NCBI GenBank assembly: GCA_007121375.1
Contig: SKLX01000192.1
Span: forward strand, 1 to 5,809
DNA: 5,809 nucleotides
Direction: 5' to 3'
From: Bacillota bacterium
Lineage (GTDB): Bacteria > Bacillota > Dethiobacteria > SKNC01
Numbering within the stretch: the first letter of the stretch is position 1; each line of letters begins with the position of its first letter. Position numbers and translations under genes: made by a program. Positions 1 through 5,809 of this stretch are shown piece after piece. The notes beneath the pieces were generated by a model. That model saw nothing but the letters and a program-made list of their open reading frames with translations. It was not told where the DNA came from and made no database searches.

Positions 1-494
1 AAAAACCAAATAAAAACCAGGAAATGAAAGGTTCTGAAGGTCTGCAGATCCCACCCCCCGTTAAACAGCAGGGAAAACTTGCCGGGATTTATCATTATGA
101 GGCCTGTCAGGAGTTGAAAACCCCCTCCCAGGGCCCAGCTCAGGTAAAATATTTTTTGCCCCACATCATACTTGGGGAGAAGACTTCGGGGTTCCTCTGA
201 TAAAAAAAGATAATACCTTAGGAGGGGCACCAGGGTTTTCAAATCTTTTCTCCCCACCAGGAAATTGGCCCAGCTCCTTTTTATAAGAATATAATATACT
301 CTAAATAGCAGTGAAGAAATAAAGAGGGAGGCAGCAACAAAATGTACCAGCCTTACTTTACCCATGGGCCAATCGGCTTCTACCCTGGGAAAGGACAGGT
401 AGTAGCCGCTGGCTAAAAGAAGTAAAACTGCCAGGGCAAATATCCAGTGAAAAACCAGGATCAGGGTGAAGTTTTCCCTTCCTTTATTAATCAT
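1..494 (-). CDS. Ni/Fe-hydrogenase b-type cytochrome subunit (HyaC/HupC-like), 3' end cut by window
   Basis: Membrane cytochrome b that anchors the hydrogenase and should pass electrons from the small-subunit FeS chain to the quinone pool. Reading from the ATG at 494 gives 164 residues with no stop to the window edge; full-length family members are about 200 to 230 residues, so the last part is missing. Hydrophobic segments lie at about residues 11-33, 46-71, 114-135 and from 153 to the edge. Candidate heme-ligand histidines are H16 (FHW) in the first helix, H51 (VHF) in the second and H157 (FHF) in the fourth; the further histidine expected late in the fourth helix would lie beyond the edge. 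The start ATG overlaps the TGA of the large subunit as ATGA, with GGGGAG about 9 bases upstream as ribosome binding site. The third-gene position after small and large subunits is typical of group 1 uptake hydrogenases. Family assignment rests on helix and histidine pattern plus context. Confidence 0.9.
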   Translation of the reverse strand, partial: MINKGRENFTLILVFHWIFALAVLLLLASGYYLSFPRVEADWPMGKVRLVHFVAASLFISSLLFRVYYILIKRSWANFLVGRKDLKTLVPLLRYYLFLSEEPRSLLPKYDVGQKIFYLSWALGGGFQLLTGLIMINPGKFSLLFNGGWDLQTFRTFHFLVFIWF

Positions 495-1903
495 ATGAGC
501 TTTCTCCCCGGCATTAGCTCAATCCCCTTTAAATCGACCATATGAACGGCACAGGAACCGCATACGTCAAAGGAACGGGCGATCCGCCCTATTTCTACCG
601 GGTTTTCCAGGTCCTCCAGGGGGGTGCCAACCAGGGCTTCCTCCAGGGGTCCCCTTCGGTCATTATTATCCCGGGGAGAACAATTCCAGGCGGAAGGGGT
701 AATTATCTGGTAATGCTCTATTCTGTGGTTTCTAATTTTTACCGAATGCATCAGACCACCCCTCATGGCATCCAGGAAACCCTCCCCTTCCCCTCGGGCA
801 GGCACTTCATATTCTGTAAACACCGGGCCTTCCGGCTCCAGGTCACCCAGCCACTTATCCATTTCCTTTACCACCTCATGACATTCCAGGCCCCGGGCAT
901 AAATACGGTCCATGGCACCCGTTCCACCCTTATATTTTCCCCTCAGGACCTGCCGGGCTAAAGGACCCGTTTCAAAAACCTCCTCCCCGTAGCGGGGAGC
1001 CTTTATCCAGGAATAGGGCTGACCCTTTTCAAACAGGGGAGTAGTTCTCCCTTCCCGGGGCTTCAGGGGTTCCTTGTCCTGGTAAAAGGCATACCGGGCC
1101 TGTTCGTTAACCCTTTTCTCCTGGAAAGGCCCTTTTTCCCCCTTCTTTATAATCCCCGGGGGATACAACAATTCCCCGGGGTTATGGGGATCAGGAAACA
1201 TTCCAAAGGTTAGCAGATTTTCATATCCTTTACCCCATTCATAGTATTCCGGATAGGCAGAGCTTAAAGCTTCCAAATCGGGAAGCAAACCTTCTTCCAC
1301 AAAGGATTCTACCTGGGAAAGCATGGACTGGAACATCCTTACTTTGTCTGCATCGGGGGGTACCGTGGCTCCTCCAACTAAAATACCGTGATTATGGGGG
1401 GCCTTCCCCCCAAATATTACCAACATTTCATGGAGTCGCTGGGTTATCTCCATGGAACTTTCGTAATTTTTTAACAACCTGCTTTTTTCCCCTTGGGGAA
1501 GCCGGTCAGAAAACACAAGGGAAGGGGTAAGGGGATTAACCCGGGGCAGGTTGACATAATCAGGAATCACAAAGAAGTAGAAATGCCTCAAGTGACTCTG
1601 GAGTAGATCGCAGGCAAATATTAAGTTTTTTAACAGAGCTCCATTGGGGGTAATCTCCAGGTTAAAGGCTTTCTCCAAGGCAAAACTGGAGGTCAGGGCA
1701 TGGGTGCTGGAACAAATACCACATATCCGCTGGGTAAGATAGGGAGCATCCCGGGGATCCCTTCCCATAAGGATTATCTCCAATCCCCGGAAGTTGGTAC
1801 CTATACTCCAGGCATCACTAATCTTGTAGTTTTCCACCTCCACCTTCAAATGCCAAAGGCCGTTTATCCTGGTAAAGGGACCTATGCTTATTCTCTTACT
1901 CAT
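491..1903 (-). CDS. [NiFe] hydrogenase large (catalytic) subunit, membrane-bound uptake type
   Basis: Carries the NiFe(CN)2CO active site that splits H2. The 470-residue protein has both cysteine pairs: RICGIC with C61, C64 and H68, and DVCGSCAVH with C448, C451 and H454. Processing after H454, as known for the family, would remove a 16-residue tail. Other family landmarks are RGLE (E42), HFY followed by D115, APHNHG near 168-173, YSWIKAPRY (297-305), GPLAR, AMRGGL with the active-site Arg at R381, and the SPRD...GPLEEALVGTP block. Departures from the classic consensus are RING (N14) where RIEG with the proton-relay Glu is usual, DVC for DPC, AMRG for APRG and MHS for GHW. It has no signal peptide of its own; export with the Tat-bearing small subunit is expected. 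The start ATG lies 8 bases inside the small-subunit gene, preceded by the purine run GGGGGAAAAGG. The C residues are ordinary cysteines, not in-frame TGA selenocysteine codons. No processing protease or Hyp gene is in the window. Confidence 0.98.
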   Translation of the reverse strand: MSKRISIGPFTRINGLWHLKVEVENYKISDAWSIGTNFRGLEIILMGRDPRDAPYLTQRICGICSSTHALTSSFALEKAFNLEITPNGALLKNLIFACDLLQSHLRHFYFFVIPDYVNLPRVNPLTPSLVFSDRLPQGEKSRLLKNYESSMEITQRLHEMLVIFGGKAPHNHGILVGGATVPPDADKVRMFQSMLSQVESFVEEGLLPDLEALSSAYPEYYEWGKGYENLLTFGMFPDPHNPGELLYPPGIIKKGEKGPFQEKRVNEQARYAFYQDKEPLKPREGRTTPLFEKGQPYSWIKAPRYGEEVFETGPLARQVLRGKYKGGTGAMDRIYARGLECHEVVKEMDKWLGDLEPEGPVFTEYEVPARGEGEGFLDAMRGGLMHSVKIRNHRIEHYQIITPSAWNCSPRDNNDRRGPLEEALVGTPLEDLENPVEIGRIARSFDVCGSCAVHMVDLKGIELMPGRKLI

Positions 1904-2978
1904 CCTTTTCCCCCTTTTTCTTTTGATGGCTCCTTAACTGTCCCTTTAGCTTCATCTTCAAGCGTCCTCGGAAAGTGGTGGCCAGGAAATGGGCTCCTAT
2001 ACCCAGGGCTGTCGCTCCTGCCGCTGCACCGGCAAATTTTTGAGCAGTGGTATTTACTCCACCCACTCCTACCTGGGGAAGATGCTGGAAGAAGGGCATG
2101 GATTTATCAGGAAAATCAGCATTTACACATCCGATACAGGGGGTATTGGCCTCTACCGGCCAACTGTTGTGGAGGCCAATCCACTGGCGAAGGGGACAAT
2201 CAGAATAGGTAACGGGACCCTTACAGCCTATTAAATACAGGCATCCTTCTTCCCCCGGGTGCCGGGCAAAAATACTCTTTTCATACATTTGCCGGCGGGG
2301 GCACCTTTCATGAATGTTTTCTCCATAAAATAGAAGGGGACGGTTATGGACCCCCAGGGGGGGATCGCCAAATAAAATCACATGGCTTAAAGTTCCCACA
2401 ATCCAATCGGGATGAACGGGACAGCCGGGGACATTTATGACCTTCCGGTTTAACACCTTGCTGACGGGAAGGGAATGGCTGGGATTGGGATGAGCAGCAA
2501 AGGGACCTCCAAAGGCAGCGCAGGTTCCCACCGCTATGACGGTTTTGGCCTTACTGCCAATGTACCTAATCATTTCCAGATGGGTAATTTCCTTTTCTCC
2601 CAGGAGGGCAAAAGTCCCATAGTAACCATCCCCTCTGGTAGGTATAGTTCCCTCCACCATAACAATATAATTTCCCTCTTCTACCGTTTCCATCAAAATA
2701 TCCAGGGCCTTCTCTCCCTGGGCAGTCATTAAAGTATTGGAATAACGTATATCCAGGGATTCAAACAAAAGATCCCGGAGGGAGGGGTTAAGGGTATTCA
2801 ACAGGGAAAATACATTTCCAGCACAGGTATTTGCCTCCATATAAAGAACCAGGGGTTTTTCCCCCATGGCCTCCAGAGCTTGGGCTAACCGGGGAATTAT
2901 CAGGGGACTCAGGGAATAAGCTGCCATGCCTTTAAGACATAACTGGACAAACTGTCTCCTGGTAAACAAAAATTTCAC
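1896..2978 (-). CDS. [NiFe] hydrogenase small subunit with Tat signal and C-terminal membrane anchor
   Basis: Electron-transfer subunit of the hydrogenase, 360 residues. The N-terminus has the twin-arginine motif TRRQFVQ (R7, R8) followed by a hydrophobic stretch, so the folded heterodimer should be exported by Tat. Cluster ligands can be read in family order: proximal C52, then N55 in place of the usual cysteine, C153 (GTCAAFGG) and C186 (PGCP); distal H223, C226, C246, C252 (GCKGP); medial C261, C281, C284 (TPCIGC). Pro274 in SWPV fits a three-iron medial cluster. The two extra cysteines of O2-tolerant enzymes are absent. A glycine/alanine-rich helix at about 302-336 followed by a lysine-rich tail is the usual membrane anchor. 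The start given is GTG. A TTG three codons in (2969) is a real alternative, because AAGGTGA just upstream of it is a well-placed Shine-Dalgarno sequence; the Tat motif survives with either start. Confidence 0.97.
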   Translation of the reverse strand: MKFLFTRRQFVQLCLKGMAAYSLSPLIIPRLAQALEAMGEKPLVLYMEANTCAGNVFSLLNTLNPSLRDLLFESLDIRYSNTLMTAQGEKALDILMETVEEGNYIVMVEGTIPTRGDGYYGTFALLGEKEITHLEMIRYIGSKAKTVIAVGTCAAFGGPFAAHPNPSHSLPVSKVLNRKVINVPGCPVHPDWIVGTLSHVILFGDPPLGVHNRPLLFYGENIHERCPRRQMYEKSIFARHPGEEGCLYLIGCKGPVTYSDCPLRQWIGLHNSWPVEANTPCIGCVNADFPDKSMPFFQHLPQVGVGGVNTTAQKFAGAAAGATALGIGAHFLATTFRGRLKMKLKGQLRSHQKKKGEKDE

Positions 2979-3018
2979 CTTCCCAATTGTTATCTTACCT
3001 ATTAATATTCCCTTTCCC

Positions 3019-3029
3019 TACACTGTGTA
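3019..3029. repeat. 11-bp perfect palindrome TACACAGTGTA
   Basis: Two 5-base arms, TACAC and GTGTA, flank a single central base. It overlaps the end of the Rex-like site and the candidate -35 element. It could be an operator half of a dimeric regulator. The arms are too short for a terminator. No specific regulator is recognised; the CopY/BlaI consensus TACA-N2-TGTA has a shorter spacer. Confidence 0.4.
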
Positions 3030-3044
3030 TTAAGTTATTAACAT
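3027..3044 (-). promoter_or_regulatory. Possible Rex operator (redox-sensing repressor site)
   Basis: On the minus strand the bases ATGTTAATAACTTAATAC fit the Firmicutes Rex consensus TTGTTAA-N4-TTAACAA at 11 of 14 defined positions, with the correct 4-base spacer. Rex represses fermentation and hydrogen-metabolism genes until NADH rises. The site sits just upstream of the hydrogenase genes and touches the candidate -35. The surrounding DNA is AT-rich, so a chance match is quite possible. Confidence 0.3.
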
Positions 3045-3066
3045 ATTTTTTAAAAAATTCTATTTG

Positions 3067-4320
3067 TTATTCCAATACCTCCATAAGCTCCTCTTCTTCA
3101 TATACTTCCCTGGCTCCCTTTTCTTTCAGGCGGAGGTATAATTTAACCGCCTTACCTCCCGTATAATCCCGGGAGGAAATATCATTGCCCTTGTAGACTA
3201 ACAGGGGAATACCTCTATCCAGGGCATGGAGACCAGCCTCCAGGTTTTTTAAATTGCCCCTGCCAAAGGGGACATTAGCCATTATTACCAGTTCTGCTTC
3301 TTCAATCATTTTTAAATTATCCTGGTGTCTTTCCTTGCTCAGGGAAGAAAAGGGTACCTCCTCCACACAGGGAACCCCCAGTTCCCTGGCTGTTTCCCAG
3401 TCAGAATCCCCGGCATTAATTACCCCTACGGAAACCTGGTGCCCCAGGGAATAAAGGAGCTTCAGCAGGGGGCTGGCACTACCCCCTCCCCCTATAACAT
3501 GAACTCTATTGGATTTTTTTCCTCCATTTTTCTCATTTATTCCCGGGAGAAGGGATACATATGGAGTGCCGGACAGAGGGTGACGTCCCACAATAACCCT
3601 GGTACCATAAACTTCCCTGATATTACTGGTGGTTATTACTTCCCGGGGAGTGCCCATCCGGTATATTTTACCCTCTTTTAATAAAAGGAGATGGTGGCAG
3701 TACTGGGAGGCCAGGTTCAGGTCATGGAGCACGGCTATAACCGTCAAATTCCTTTCTTGATTTAACTTTTTCACCAGATCAAATATCTCCGTCTGGTAAG
3801 AAATATCTAAAAAGGCAGTAGGTTCGTCCAGGAGAATAACCTGGGATTCCTGGGCCAGGGCCCGGGCCAGTATAACCCTCTGGCGTTCCCCACCACTTAA
3901 TTCTGTAATGGGCCTGTTTTTAAAAGACCAGGAACTGGTAAGCTCCATAGCTTCCCTAACTATCTGCCGGTCCCTTTTTCCTTCCTTCTGAAACCTGTCC
4001 AGGTGGGGAACCCTTCCCATCATAACAATTTCATATGCATTAAAATTAAAGCCTACAGAGGTATCCTGGGGAACAACAGCCATGTAACGGGCTATCTCCT
4101 GGCGGTTCATTTCTAATAAATCCTTACCTTCCAGCATAACAGTACCTTCCATGGGCCTGAGGAGGGCATTAATATTTTTCAGCAGGGTAGACTTTCCCGA
4201 GCCGTTGGGACCAATAATCCCTAAAATATCTCCCTTTTCTACCTCCATGCTAATCCCTTTTAGGATAGGTTCCGCATGATATTGAAAGGATAAATTGTGA
4301 ACTTTTATGTTAACAGTCAT
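3067..4320 (-). CDS. ABC transporter ATP-binding protein (FecE/BtuD type) with fused C-terminal domain
   Basis: Cytoplasmic ATPase that powers the importer formed with the neighbouring permease and binding protein. Residues 1 to about 262 are a complete ABC domain: Walker A GPNGSGKST (37-45), Q-loop Q85, signature LSGGERQ (141-147), Walker B VILLDEP (161-167) with catalytic E166, and switch H199. The end of this part (YGTRVIVGRHPLSGTPYV) is the usual finish of FecE/BtuD proteins, which are about 250 to 270 residues. The remaining roughly 145 residues form a separate domain beginning VHVIGGGGSASPLL (273-286), a strand-glycine-loop-helix pattern like a Rossmann nucleotide-binding start. It goes on with GVINAGDSD (299-307), ANVPFGRGNLKNLEAG (348-363) and RDYTGGKA (384-391). 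I cannot name this domain. The ATG lies 14 bases after the permease stop, with GGGGGA as ribosome binding site. Substrate is not determined by the sequence; iron chelate, heme, cobalamin and, given the hydrogenase next door, nickel are candidates. Confidence 0.96.
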   Translation of the reverse strand: MTVNIKVHNLSFQYHAEPILKGISMEVEKGDILGIIGPNGSGKSTLLKNINALLRPMEGTVMLEGKDLLEMNRQEIARYMAVVPQDTSVGFNFNAYEIVMMGRVPHLDRFQKEGKRDRQIVREAMELTSSWSFKNRPITELSGGERQRVILARALAQESQVILLDEPTAFLDISYQTEIFDLVKKLNQERNLTVIAVLHDLNLASQYCHHLLLLKEGKIYRMGTPREVITTSNIREVYGTRVIVGRHPLSGTPYVSLLPGINEKNGGKKSNRVHVIGGGGSASPLLKLLYSLGHQVSVGVINAGDSDWETARELGVPCVEEVPFSSLSKERHQDNLKMIEEAELVIMANVPFGRGNLKNLEAGLHALDRGIPLLVYKGNDISSRDYTGGKAVKLYLRLKEKGAREVYEEEELMEVLE

Positions 4321-4334
4321 TAAAACATCCCCCG

Positions 4335-5369
4335 TTAAAAATGAAAATCTTTCCGTTTGCTCCTGAGGAGATATATGAAAAAGGGTGCTCCTAAAAAGGC
4401 CGTTATAATTCCTACAGGAACTTCTACCGGGGCCATTATGATCCTGGCCAGGGAATCAATCCAGATAAGGTAAATACCGCCTACCAGGGCTGAAGTGGGA
4501 ATTAAAACCCTGTGGTCTGGCCCCACAATCATTCTGACTCCATGGGGTATGATCAATCCCACAAAGCCAATCATACCGCTGACGGATACCACAGCCCCCG
4601 TGATAAGGGAAGCAGCTACCAGTACAATTTTTTTAACCCTTTCCACATCAATTCCCAGGTTGGCAGCTGCTTCTTCTCCTAAAAGAATCACGTTCAAATC
4701 CCGGGACCAGAAGAAAATAACGGCAGAACCAATTATGACATAGGGTAAAACCAAAAAGACATGGGACCAGGTCCGCAGGCTTAACCCCCCCACCAGCCAA
4801 AAAAATATTCCCCGGATGTGCTCTCCTGCTAAAAGCATGAGGAGAGAAATCACTGCCGAAAGAAAGGAGCTGACCACCACTCCTGCCAGGAGCAAGGTGG
4901 TTACAGGAACCACCCTTCCTACCCGAGCCAGATTGTAAATGAAAAAAAGAGCTATCGAGGCTCCTAAAAAAGCAAAAAAGGGTATACCCGGTTGAAACGT
5001 AAATCCCAGGGTGGTCTGTAAAAATAGGGCAATGGTAGCCCCCAGGGCTGCCCCACTGGAAACACCAATGGTATAAGGGTCTGCCAGGGGATTTCGCAAC
5101 AGCCCCTGGAAGGAAGCTCCAGCTATAGAGAGGGAGGCCCCGACCAAAAATCCCAGGGTAACCCGGGGCAAGCGCATTTGCAGTATTATGGTTTCCCAGG
5201 TTGAAGGCCAATCAGCCGTAATAAAGGAGCCTATTAAAGGAATCCTGTTAGCCACAATTTTAAAAGCACTGCCCCAGGTAACTTCCGCCACACCTATAGT
5301 AGTGGTAACCCCCAGGGAAAAGAGGGCAAAAAGAAGTAGAAGTATAATTTTAAGGAGGTTTCCTTTCAA
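4335..5369 (-). CDS. FecCD/BtuC-family ABC transporter permease
   Basis: Integral membrane subunit that forms the channel of a metal-chelate or cobalamin importer. The 344 residues match the usual family length and contain about ten hydrophobic segments. Family landmarks are RLPR (66-69), the NPLADPYTIGVSSGAALGA stretch (93-111), the ATPase-contact loop GEEAAANLGI (231-240), GLIIPHGVRMIVGPDHR (271-287) and the C-terminal VPVGIITAFLGAPFFIYLL (317-335). The start is TTG, chosen because GGAAGGAAGGG lies about 7 bases upstream and the next in-frame ATG (codon 65) would remove the first helix. It begins 20 bases after the binding-protein stop and ends 14 bases before the ATPase start, so the three genes are clearly one operon. 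It does not show which substrate is carried. Confidence 0.96.
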   Translation of the reverse strand: MKGNLLKIILLLLFALFSLGVTTTIGVAEVTWGSAFKIVANRIPLIGSFITADWPSTWETIILQMRLPRVTLGFLVGASLSIAGASFQGLLRNPLADPYTIGVSSGAALGATIALFLQTTLGFTFQPGIPFFAFLGASIALFFIYNLARVGRVVPVTTLLLAGVVVSSFLSAVISLLMLLAGEHIRGIFFWLVGGLSLRTWSHVFLVLPYVIIGSAVIFFWSRDLNVILLGEEAAANLGIDVERVKKIVLVAASLITGAVVSVSGMIGFVGLIIPHGVRMIVGPDHRVLIPTSALVGGIYLIWIDSLARIIMAPVEVPVGIITAFLGAPFFIYLLRSKRKDFHF

Positions 5370-5389
5370 TTTTTTACCCTTCCTTCCCT

Positions 5390-5809
5390 TTATTCTTCGG
5401 GATGTATTATTTCAAAAATATGGCTTACTCCTTGGGCAACACGGGGTCCCGGACGGGACACGATATCGTCATCCACATCGTAAACCTGACCTTTTTTAAC
5501 TGCCTTTAGGTCCTGCCAGGTCTCCCTTTCCAATACCCTGTCCCTCATTTGAAAAGTACAGAGAATATAATCGGGGTCTTCTTGAAACAATTTTTCTTCA
5601 CTTATGACAAAGTAATCTCTACCTGCTTCGGCACCAATATTAATGCCTCCTGCTACAGAGATGATTTCGTTTAAGAAGGTTCCGTCACCAGCAGTATAGA
5701 GTTCTTCCGTGTCTATCATCACAAACACCTTTGGCTTTTCTTCCTCCTCCAGATCCCGGGTATAATCTTCTATCTCTTCTATCTCCTTGGAAATATCCCC
5801 CGTTAACTC
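5390..5809 (-). CDS. ABC transporter substrate-binding protein (BtuF/FepB-like), 5' end outside window
   Basis: C-terminal 139 residues of the extracellular binding protein that delivers ligand to the permease. The frame is open to the window edge, so the N-terminal lobe and lipoprotein signal are not visible. The first 27 residues are a charged Glu/Lys-rich helix of the kind that joins the two lobes, followed by the strand VFVMID. Lobe-2 landmarks are GDGTFLNEIISVAGGINIG, ISEEKLFQEDPDYIL, WQDLKAVKKGQVYDVDDD and RPGPRVAQGVSHIFEIIHPE, which match the periplasmic-binding (peripla_BP_2) family that includes BtuF, FepB and FhuD. An internal GTG at 5728 is part of this reading frame and not a true start, because the protein signature begins upstream of it. 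Ligand identity cannot be read from this half. Confidence 0.92.
   Translation of the reverse strand, partial: ELTGDISKEIEEIEDYTRDLEEEEKPKVFVMIDTEELYTAGDGTFLNEIISVAGGINIGAEAGRDYFVISEEKLFQEDPDYILCTFQMRDRVLERETWQDLKAVKKGQVYDVDDDIVSRPGPRVAQGVSHIFEIIHPEE

Larger units (their letters stand above)
2979..3066 (-). promoter_or_regulatory. Intergenic control region ahead of the hydrogenase operon
   Basis: This 88-base AT-rich gap is the only non-coding stretch of note. It separates the ABC ATPase stop from the hydrogenase small-subunit start. A weak promoter-like pair can be drawn on the minus strand: TACACA (3029-3024) as -35 and TATTAA (3007-3002) as -10, with 16 bases between them. Each matches the vegetative consensus at only four of six positions. 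No GC-rich hairpin followed by T residues is present, so read-through from the transporter genes is also possible. The promoter placement is inference. Confidence 0.35.

Noticed and set aside
491..1903. NiFeSe enzyme or degenerate sensor/pseudogene
   Set aside because: All four Ni-ligand positions are ordinary Cys codons, the frame is intact, and the C-terminal processing tail is present.
542..2732. Several open frames on the plus strand opposite the hydrogenase genes, up to about 170 codons
   Set aside because: Their translations show no family motifs and are low in plausible protein character. They lie antisense to genes whose motifs are complete, and result from the GC pattern of the coding strand.
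1896..2978. O2-tolerant hydrogenase with a six-cysteine proximal cluster
   Set aside because: The proximal region has fewer cysteines than normal, not more; neither supernumerary cysteine position is Cys.
2979..3066. Rho-independent terminator between transporter and hydrogenase genes
   Set aside because: The only dyads are the AT-only TTTTTTAAAAAA and the short TACACAGTGTA; neither forms a stable GC stem followed by a T run.
4648..5211. Open frame of 187 codons on the minus strand inside the permease gene
   Set aside because: It overlaps the permease in another frame. The permease frame has all FecCD motifs, whereas this one has none.
1..5809. CRISPR array, tRNA or rRNA genes, insertion sequence, attachment sites
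   Set aside because: No repeat-spacer pattern, cloverleaf, transposase motif or terminal inverted repeats were seen; nearly all bases are inside protein genes.

Overview
The window is almost completely filled by six genes, all read from the minus strand. The order of transcription therefore runs from high to low coordinates. Gene content, gene style (AGG/ATA/CCC/GGG-rich codons, GTG and TTG starts, polypurine ribosome binding sites) and the hydrogenase sequence type suggest an anaerobic Firmicute of the Clostridia or a close relative. This is inferred from style and family resemblance, not from a database search.

Right part (5809 to 3067): a three-gene metal-chelate-type ABC importer. It holds the C-terminal 139 residues of a periplasmic-binding-type substrate-binding protein, a complete FecCD/BtuC-type permease, and an ATPase of the FecE/BtuD type. 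The ATPase carries an extra C-terminal domain of about 145 residues with a glycine-rich nucleotide-binding-like start. The family handles ferric siderophores, heme or cobalamin, and in a few cases nickel or cobalt. The sequence does not say which one applies here.

Middle (3066 to 2979): the only non-coding stretch of any size, 88 bases. It is AT-rich and has no GC-rich terminator hairpin. It contains an imperfect match to the Rex (NADH/NAD+ sensor) operator consensus and an 11-bp palindrome, both next to a weak promoter-like pair just ahead of the hydrogenase genes.

Left part (2978 to 1): a membrane-bound [NiFe] hydrogenase operon in the order small subunit (Tat signal, three FeS clusters, C-terminal membrane anchor), large subunit (NiFe site), then a b-type cytochrome cut by the window edge. 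The genes overlap by 8 and 4 bases, so translation is probably coupled. The expected role is H2 oxidation on the outer face of the membrane, with electrons passing through the FeS chain to heme b and then to quinone.

The most interesting points are substitutions in the hydrogenase core. One of the four proximal-cluster cysteines of the small subunit is Asn (CAGN instead of CTGC). The glutamate that acts as the proton gate next to the NiFe site in well-studied enzymes is also Asn (RING instead of RIEG). Both are in otherwise intact, fully motif-bearing proteins, so they look like a variant enzyme type rather than decay. The fused C-terminal domain of the ABC ATPase and the possible Rex control are the next best leads.
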